Below are positions 58,751 to 64,000 of a stretch of 64,000 nucleotides of DNA, piece by piece (the stretch's first letter is position 1; the number at the start of each line of letters is the position of its first letter). Both the position numbers and the translations under genes were made by a program. The stretch is from Actinobaculum sp. 313 (lineage in GTDB: Bacteria; Actinomycetota; Actinomycetes; Actinomycetales; Actinomycetaceae): NCBI RefSeq assembly GCF_003073475.1, contig NZ_CP029033.1, forward strand, positions 1,736,001 to 1,800,000, written 5' to 3'. A model generated the notes under the pieces. That model did no database searches. It saw nothing but the letters and a program-made list of their open reading frames with translations, and had not been told where the DNA came from.

Positions 58751-59595
58751 TCACTCAGAGGCGCCCACGCGGATACGGACGAAACCGGTGACCTTGCCGC
58801 CAGACTGCTTGACAACCTCGCTGACCGGGGTCTTCGGATCGCGGGCGTAGCCCTGCTCCAGCAGCACCGCCGACTTATAGAAGCCATTCATACGGCCCTC
58901 GACGATCTTCGGCACGGCCTTCTCCGGCTTACCCTCGGCGATGGTTGTCTCGGTTGCGATGCGCTTCTCGCTTTCCACGACCTCAGCCGGGACGGATTCG
59001 CGATCCAGGTAGCTGGGGCTCAGCGCAGCCACGTGCACGGCGATGTCGTGGGCGATGGGGCGCCAGCGGCGTCGGTTGCAACCAGCACGCCAACCTGCGG
59101 AGGCAGATCGGGGTTCGTGCGGTGCATGTACGCCTCCACATGCTCGCCCTCCAGCACGCTGATATGCGATACCTCAAGCTTCTCGCCGATGATGGCGATC
59201 ATGCCCTCAATACGGTCCTTAACCGTGCCCTCACCGAGGGAGGCGGCCAGCAGCGTCTCCACATCGGTGGCCTCCGAAACGACGGCGGCTTCGAGGATCT
59301 CCTCGGCCATGGCGATGAACTTCTCGTTCTTCGCCACGAAATCGGTCTCGGCGTTGACCTCAACCAGCACACCGCGCTGGCCGGAATCGGTATCGCGAAC
59401 GGCGGATGCAACCAGACCGTTAGAGGCGGTGCGGCCTTCACGCTTCGACACCGACTTCAGGCCCTTGACGCGGATGATCTCCTCCGCCTTAGCGGCGTCG
59501 CCGTCCGCCTCGGTGAGGGCGTTCTTCACGTCCAGCATGCCGGCACCGGTCTTATCACGCAGTGCCTTAATATCGGCAGCCGTGAAATTTGCCAT
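58751..59595 (-). CDS. tsf: Elongation factor Ts (frameshifted in this sequence)
   Basis: Nucleotide exchange factor for EF-Tu. The N-terminal module has ALRDKTGAGMLDVKNALTEA; the core has VNAETDFVAKNEKFIAMAEE. The raw frame breaks after DAAGAPSP; the other frame gives AVHVAALSPSYLDRESVPAE, KIVEGRMNGFYKSAVLLEQ and a C-terminus VTGFVRIRVGASE. Adding one base to the GGGG at 59057-59060 joins them into about 281 residues. AAAGGAGC precedes the ATG at 59595. Forms the rpsB-tsf operon; normally pyrH would follow, but here 8.7 kb of other DNA intervenes. Confidence 0.95.
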
Positions 59596-59642
59596 GGGTT
59601 AATGCTCCTTTATTTTGACTGCGATCGGGATCTTGCCGCGAA

Positions 59643-60602
59643 TCAGGCCTGCTCGGCAGGTGCGTCAGCGGCCGCGGATGTTGCGGGAGCCTCGGCGGCC
59701 TCTTCCGCAGGGGCGGCCTCTGCAGCGGCTTCCTCGGAGGCTTCGCTTGCGGACTCAGCGGCTTCCGGAGCCGCGGCAGTCTCGGGGGCCTCAGGCGCTG
59801 CGGCGGCCTCGGGAGCCTCCGCTGCATCGCTCGGCGCAGCCTCGCTGGCTGCCAGCATCTCGCGCTCCCATTCGGGCATGGGCTCTTCGGCGCTGTCTGA
59901 TCCAACACCACTGCCGCGAGCCATCAGGCCATCGGCGACGGCGTCGGCAACCACGCGGGTCAGCAGCGAAACGGCACCGATGGCGTCGTCATTGCCCGGA
60001 ATCGGGTAGGTGACCTCGTCGGGGTCACAGTTGGTATCGAGGATTGCCACGATGGGCAGGCCGAGCTTATTCGCCTCGGACACAGCCAGGTGTTCCTTCT
60101 TCGTGTCCACAATCCACACTGCGGAGGGCACCTTGGACATATCGCGGATTCCGCCCAGGGTGCGCTCCAGCTTCTCCTTCTCGCGCCGCATCATCAGCAG
60201 TTCCTTCTTCGTGCGGCCAGCCGAAGCGACGTCGTCGAAGTCGATCTGCTCCAGTTCCTTCAGGCGCTGCAGGCGCTTGTGAACGGTAGAGAAGTTGGTA
60301 AGCATTCCGCCAAGCCAGCGCTGGTTCACATACGGCATACCAACGCGCTCTGCCTGCTCACGAATGGCTTCCTGCGCCTGCTTCTTCGTGCCGACGAAGA
60401 GGATGGTGCCACCGTGGGCGACCGTCTCCTTCACGAAGTCGTAGCTGCGATCAATATCGGTGATCGTGCGCTGCAAGTCAATGATGTAAATCGAGTTGCG
60501 CTCGGTGAGGATGTAACGCTTCATCTTCGGGTTCCAGCGGCGGGTCTGATGCCCGAAGTGGACGCCGGCTTCAAGCAGCTGGCGCATGGTAACGACTGCC
60601 AT
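59643..60602 (-). CDS. rpsB: 30S ribosomal protein S2
   Basis: 319 residues: [91 protein letters not shown] and [20 protein letters not shown] are all S2 signatures. The last 75 residues are an Ala/Glu-rich tail typical of actinobacteria. AAAGGACG precedes the ATG. First gene of the rpsB-tsf operon. Confidence 0.98.
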   Translation of the reverse strand: MAVVTMRQLLEAGVHFGHQTRRWNPKMKRYILTERNSIYIIDLQRTITDIDRSYDFVKETVAHGGTILFVGTKKQAQEAIREQAERVGMPYVNQRWLGGMLTNFSTVHKRLQRLKELEQIDFDDVASAGRTKKELLMMRREKEKLERTLGGIRDMSKVPSAVWIVDTKKEHLAVSEANKLGLPIVAILDTNCDPDEVTYPIPGNDDAIGAVSLLTRVVADAVADGLMARGSGVGSDSAEEPMPEWEREMLAASEAAPSDAAEAPEAAAAPEAPETAAAPEAAESASEASEEAAAEAAPAEEAAEAPATSAAADAPAEQA

Positions 60603-60957
60603 GGTCGTCCTTTCTCAAGCGCACGCCGAAGCGTGCTATGGGTTGCTGTGCACGGCGGGATTGCCGAGCACCCTAGTGTTCACGACGACGCCGCCCCGTT
60701 GCCGGGGACCTTGGCTATCGCGCCGCAGCCATGCCACGGTTTTGAACACGCGAAGTCGACCAGTTCAAAACTGGCCGCCTCATGAGTTTAGCGGAAAAGC
60801 GCCGTCTTAAGCCACTGTGGGAGCCTCGGTGAGCGGTGGGCTTGGCAACAGGATGCCAGGGATAGCAACGGCCTGCGGCGATACAGCTCTCCACAGCCGC
60901 GTCTATGTCGTTCCCTTCCACAGGCGGAAGCCCGGGGTTTCCTCTATTGCTCCGCCC
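60603..60957. other. 355-bp divergent intergenic region (rpsB/M23)
   Basis: Separates rpsB (minus) from the M23 peptidase gene (plus), so it holds both promoters and the rpsB leader. A CCAGTT/AACTGG hairpin lies at 60760-60774. Nothing else is recognised; S2 autoregulatory leader structures are known elsewhere but I cannot identify one here. Confidence 0.4.
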
Positions 60958-61581
60958 ATGAAGACTCTCCCTATGAGAAGCAGACTGTCAGCACTTAGTA
61001 TCGTGAGCCTTTTGTCGCTCTTCGCCGCAGCCGTACTGCCTGCTGCGGCCGGAACCCGTGAGCATACCGCAGCGACCCATGATGCTGCGGTATACACCGT
61101 AGCCTTCCCAGCGGCGAGGGCCACATCCTCTCCCAGTACCATCACCTCCGGCGAGCTGCCAACCACCGAGCGAGCGGAGACCGCATATGACTGGCCATCC
61201 GGTCACGAGGTACCGGTGCTCCGCGCATTCAGCCCTCCCGCACAGCGCTGGCTCTCCGGGCATCGCGGCGTTGACCTGGCATTGAATGAGGGAGACACGG
61301 TTTACGCCGCGGGAGCCGGGAGCGTTGTGTATGCGGGAAGGCTCAATGATCGCAATGTCATTTCGATCGAGCATTCCGGGGGTTTACGCACGACCTACGA
61401 GCCGGTGGCGCCCACGGTGAAACGTGGCGATCACGTGGAGTGCGGCGATCCCATAGGAACGGTGGAGGGTACACATTGCGGGCCTTTTGCCTGCCTGCAT
61501 TGGGGAGCGAAGTACTCGGACGATCGCTATATCGATCCACTATCACTGCTGCACAAAAAGGTGATCAGGCTGTGGCGATAA
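60958..61581 (+). CDS. Secreted M23-family (LytM-like) peptidase
   Basis: 207 residues: signal peptide (SALSIVSLLSLFAAAVLPAAA), a 60-residue linker, then an M23 domain with HRGVDLALNEGDTVYAAGAG, VVYAGRLNDRNVISIEHSGG and CLHWGAK. The ligand His and Asp are in HRGVD and the final His in CLHWG, but a second catalytic His of the H-x-H pair appears to be changed to LHW with only one His. It may therefore be a degenerate LytM amidase activator. Start ATG 60958 (or 60973) by signal-peptide fit. Found between rpsB and xerC in many actinobacteria. Confidence 0.85.
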   Translation: MKTLPMRSRLSALSIVSLLSLFAAAVLPAAAGTREHTAATHDAAVYTVAFPAARATSSPSTITSGELPTTERAETAYDWPSGHEVPVLRAFSPPAQRWLSGHRGVDLALNEGDTVYAAGAGSVVYAGRLNDRNVISIEHSGGLRTTYEPVAPTVKRGDHVECGDPIGTVEGTHCGPFACLHWGAKYSDDRYIDPLSLLHKKVIRLWR

Positions 61582-61790
61582 CGTCCCGTGCTTGCCGGGT
61601 GCTTGCCGGGCCTCCCGGCGTTATCGCAACCTTCCAATGGGTACAGTCCCAACCTGCGGGGGAAAGATGTGCGGAGTTGTTACCTTGACCATGTGCCGCC
61701 TGCACAGTCCCGACCTGCGAGATGGCTTTTCATGACTCACACGGCAAGTGACGCGTCGGCCAGCACAGTCCCGACCGGCGGGAAGGCTTT
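61581..61790. repeat. Degenerate repeats with exact 61-bp period, CRISPR-like geometry
   Basis: ACAGTCCC(A/G)ACC(T/G)GCGGG-type copies begin at 61643, 61704 and 61765, exactly 61 bp apart. A weaker relative (CGTCCCGTGCTTGCCGGG) begins at about 61582, again on the same spacing. Each copy holds a CCCG/CGGG hairpin. If the repeat is 29 bp, the spacers are 31-32 bp, the geometry of type I-E arrays. No cas genes and few copies. The remaining bases to 61986 hold only a small CTCCA/TGGAG hairpin near 61955. Confidence 0.45.
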
Positions 61791-61986
61791 GGTGGTTTCG
61801 TCCGACGAGTTCTTGAATGAGTCACGCGGCCTTGCCGTCGAGGCCGACGACGCCGGGCAAGGCGGCCTTCCACAGCCCGGTTACCATCCTCGCGATTCCT
61901 AAAACGTCGGTCTCGGTATGGCGATCTCCGCTGGAGCGGCAAAGTCAAGAAAGCCTCCACAGCTGGAGAGTAATAGCCGGCGAGGA

Positions 61987-62910
61987 TTAAGCGCGCGGGT
62001 GGGCCTGGGTGAAAGCGGAACGCAGACGCTCCGCACTGACATGGGTGTAACGCTGAGTGGTGGAAAGCGAGGCGTGCCCGAGGATTTCCTGCACGGTACG
62101 CAGGTCGGAACCGCCTTCCAGCAGGTGGGTCGCAGCTGAGTGGCGCAAGTCGTGTGGCGAGATGTCCGGCACTCCTGCCTCCGCGGCCAGGCGATGAACA
62201 ATGTGCCGCAGCGTACGCGGGTCAAGGCGTTTGCCATGCACGCCCAGGAACAGTGCCTTCGTCGGTTCTTTCAAGAAACTCGCCCTCACCTCAAGATAAG
62301 AGCTGATCGCCCGCATGGCGGGAACACCGTAGGGCACAACGCGTTCCTTGTTTCCCTTTCCGACCACTCGTACCGTCGAATCCGCACCCAGGGAGTCGAC
62401 ATCCAGCGAGCACAACTCGCTGATACGCAACCCGGAGGCGTAGAGCAGTTCCAGGGCGGCGGCGTCGCGAAGATGTTCCGGTGTGCCATCGAGGGAACGA
62501 TCATGCACGTAGCTCATGAGTTCTCGTGCTTGCTGCTGCGTTAGCACATGGGGCAATTCACTGTCGGCACGCGGAGCCTTCAGGCGCCCTGCCGCGTCTA
62601 CACGCGTATAGCCGCATCGATGCAACCAGGAGCTGAAAGTACGGATTGAGGCCGAGTGCCGTGCCAAGGATGAGCGCGCCTGGCCGGAGGCCTGCAACTG
62701 GGCAAGCCATGCCCTGACGTCAGCCAACTCCAACTGCGAAAGGTCGAGGGGATCGGCGGGATCGACTCCCGCCAGGTCGGCCACGAACTCCAGAAGAGAC
62801 CGCGCCTCGTACACATAGGCGGCAATCGTATGTTCCGAGAGTCCGCGACGCAGGCGCAGTTCGCCGGCATACTCGTCAAGCACGCCGTCGATCAGAATCC
62901 CTGTCGCCAT
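61987..62910 (-). CDS. xerC: Tyrosine recombinase XerC
   Basis: 307 residues resolving chromosome dimers at dif. N-terminal SAM-like domain (YAGELRLRRGLSEHTIAAYV). The catalytic set is visible: Arg in ELLYASGLRISELC, Lys in VGKGNKERVVPYG, HDLRHSAATHLLEGG, LGHASLSTTQRYTH with the nucleophilic Tyr. GGAGGC precedes the ATG at 62910. In the usual rpsB-xerC-dprA neighbourhood. FtsK, which activates XerCD, is at the other end of the window. Confidence 0.96.
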   Translation of the reverse strand: MATGILIDGVLDEYAGELRLRRGLSEHTIAAYVYEARSLLEFVADLAGVDPADPLDLSQLELADVRAWLAQLQASGQARSSLARHSASIRTFSSWLHRCGYTRVDAAGRLKAPRADSELPHVLTQQQARELMSYVHDRSLDGTPEHLRDAAALELLYASGLRISELCSLDVDSLGADSTVRVVGKGNKERVVPYGVPAMRAISSYLEVRASFLKEPTKALFLGVHGKRLDPRTLRHIVHRLAAEAGVPDISPHDLRHSAATHLLEGGSDLRTVQEILGHASLSTTQRYTHVSAERLRSAFTQAHPRA

Positions 62911-62950
62911 GCCTCCAGCCTAAGCCAGGCTGGTTCACGCCTTCACGCTC

Positions 62951-63175
62951 GCCACACCGGGGCATCGTCAAACCGCGGTACCGGGGGCATACTCCTCACA
63001 CCGGCGCATTATCAAATCCACCGCACCGTAGCAGCATCAAGCCACACCACCGCAACACCATCAAACCCGCCATACCGGGGTCAAACTCCCCACGCGGGCA
63101 CACCATTAAATCCACCGCACCGTAGCAGCATCAAGCCACACCACCGCAACACCATCAAACCCGCCCTGCCGCAGC
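62951..63175. repeat. Minisatellite of C/A-rich units between xerC and dprA
   Basis: A perfect 58-bp direct repeat lies at 63014-63071 and 63108-63165, beginning AAATCCACCGCACCGTAG. The whole stretch is built of about ten units of roughly 24 bp with the theme CACCG-N-GCA-N-ATCAA. It is G-poor on the plus strand. There is no supported gene between 62911 and 63260. Confidence 0.85.
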
Positions 63176-63260
63176 ACAGCCGACGCCCCTACAGATTGCG
63201 CTGGAATCAGACTTCTTCCACCGCCTCACCACCGGCGTGGTTCACGTACCGAGGCATCAC

Positions 63261-64000
63261 TCAACGCGTTGGCCGCGCCAAACGCCAGAGACCGTCGACG
63301 TTCTCAGCCACGCCAGCGACTTCCAGCATGCCCAGTCCGCGCAAAGTTTCACCTATTGCCAGGCCTGCCGTCGTCGCTATGCTCTCAACACCACAAGCTC
63401 TCTTCACCGGCAAGGCATCGCGCACCCGCACCGCAAGCGGGTCACCGGCCATGGCATCGTCAACCCGTTGCCCGTTGGCCGCTTGCCGCCTGTCCGATGC
63501 CGTACTTTTCGCCCCTCGGGCAAGCTTCTGGACACCAAACAAACCTCCCACCAGCTCAAGAATCTCCTCCACGTTCGTCACGCAGGTCGCGCCCGCGCGC
63601 AGCAGGCGGTGGCATCCTGCCGAGTGCACAGAGGTCACCGGGCCGGGAACAGCCCCAAGCGGCCTGCCGATTTCCAGTGCGTGATGCGCCGTCGACAGCG
63701 CTCCGGAACGATGCGGCGCCTCCACGACGACGCATCCGCTCGCCAGAGCTGCAATGATCCGGTTACGGGCAAGGAATCGATGCCGTAAGGGTGAGGCTCC
63801 GGGAGGAGATTCTGATACAAACAATCCTCCGGCGGCGAGCACCTGGCGGAACAGTCCGGCGTTCGCCGCGGGATATGGCCGATCAACGCCGTTAGCCATG
63901 ACGATGATCGTATCCCCGCCGGCCGCGAGCGCTCCCCCGTGAGCGGCGGCGTCGATCCCGAATGCGCCGCCGGACACCACGCCTATTCCACGCTCTGCCA
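63261..64000 (-). CDS. dprA: DNA-processing protein DprA (5' end outside window)
   Basis: RecA-loading factor for natural transformation, binding ssDNA. The Rossmann-like core is clear: VVSGGAFGIDAAAHGGAL, NGVDRPYPAANAGLFRQVLA, ESPPGASPLRHRFLARNRII and VEAPHRSGALSTAHHALE, then PLGAVPGPVTSVHSAGCHRL. A C-terminal winged-helix-like part (TTAGLAIGETLRGLGMLEV) ends at WRLARPTR. The frame stays open to the window edge (AERGIG before VVSGG), so about 246 C-terminal residues are present. Confidence 0.95.
   Translation of the reverse strand, partial: AERGIGVVSGGAFGIDAAAHGGALAAGGDTIIVMANGVDRPYPAANAGLFRQVLAAGGLFVSESPPGASPLRHRFLARNRIIAALASGCVVVEAPHRSGALSTAHHALEIGRPLGAVPGPVTSVHSAGCHRLLRAGATCVTNVEEILELVGGLFGVQKLARGAKSTASDRRQAANGQRVDDAMAGDPLAVRVRDALPVKRACGVESIATTAGLAIGETLRGLGMLEVAGVAENVDGLWRLARPTR

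Noticed and set aside
1-64000. tRNA or rRNA genes
   Set aside because: I looked for T-loop consensus text and conserved rRNA stretches on both strands and saw none; a covariance search would settle it.

Overview
The window comes from a high-GC actinobacterium, most likely in or near the Actinomycetaceae. That placement rests on gene order and protein style, not on a marker-gene comparison. The order dprA-xerC-(M23)-rpsB-tsf-pyrH-frr-cdsA-rlmN-dxr-M50 protease-ispG-GNAT-proS and rimP-nusA-ylxR-infB-rbfA-truB-ribF-rpsO-pnp-M16 peptidase-dapB-dapA-rnj-ftsK is the classic actinobacterial housekeeping chromosome segment. Nearly all of it is on the minus strand.

Layout by coordinate. 0-10.6 kb: ftsK, a nucleobase permease, purine nucleoside phosphorylase, RNase J, dapA, an acetyltransferase, dapB and an M16 peptidase. 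10.7-22 kb: pnp, rpsO, ribF, truB, rbfA, infB, ylxR, nusA and rimP (mRNA decay, translation and ribosome maturation). 22.2-34 kb: an accessory type VII secretion (WXG100) cargo island. It holds three paralogous lipoproteins, a 900-residue cargo-like protein, a frameshifted Gly/Arg/Gln-repeat protein, two bona fide WXG100 proteins and single-pass membrane proteins. No EccC-type ATPase is present. 34-39.5 kb: proS, an amidohydrolase, a GNAT and ispG. 39.7-42.7 kb: an array of four paralogous membrane proteins of unknown function, inserted between ispG and the site-2 protease. 42.9-50 kb: M50 protease, dxr, a DivIVA-domain protein, rlmN, cdsA, frr and pyrH. 50-58.7 kb: a second accessory insertion separating pyrH from tsf, with a duplicated-domain anchored protein, a 575-residue membrane orphan, Tag glycosylase, an ACT regulator with a UPF0210 protein, a stop-interrupted MFS transporter and repeat-rich DNA. 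58.7-64 kb: tsf, rpsB, an M23 peptidase, xerC and the start-less end of dprA, with two intergenic repeat arrays.

One pattern runs through the whole window. Nine reading-frame breaks, most of them in essential genes (ftsK, dxr twice, the M50 protease, pyrH, tsf) plus three others, are each repaired by adding one base to a run of exactly four G or C. This points to homopolymer undercalling in the assembly rather than real pseudogenes. The MFS gene is different: it carries a clean in-frame TGA.

The strongest candidates for undescribed biology are the T7SS cargo/lipoprotein island and the four-gene membrane-protein array. Next come the tandem repeats with about 61-bp spacing near 58.4 kb and 61.6 kb. 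The 61.6-kb set has the geometry of a decayed type I-E CRISPR array, but no cas genes are in the window.
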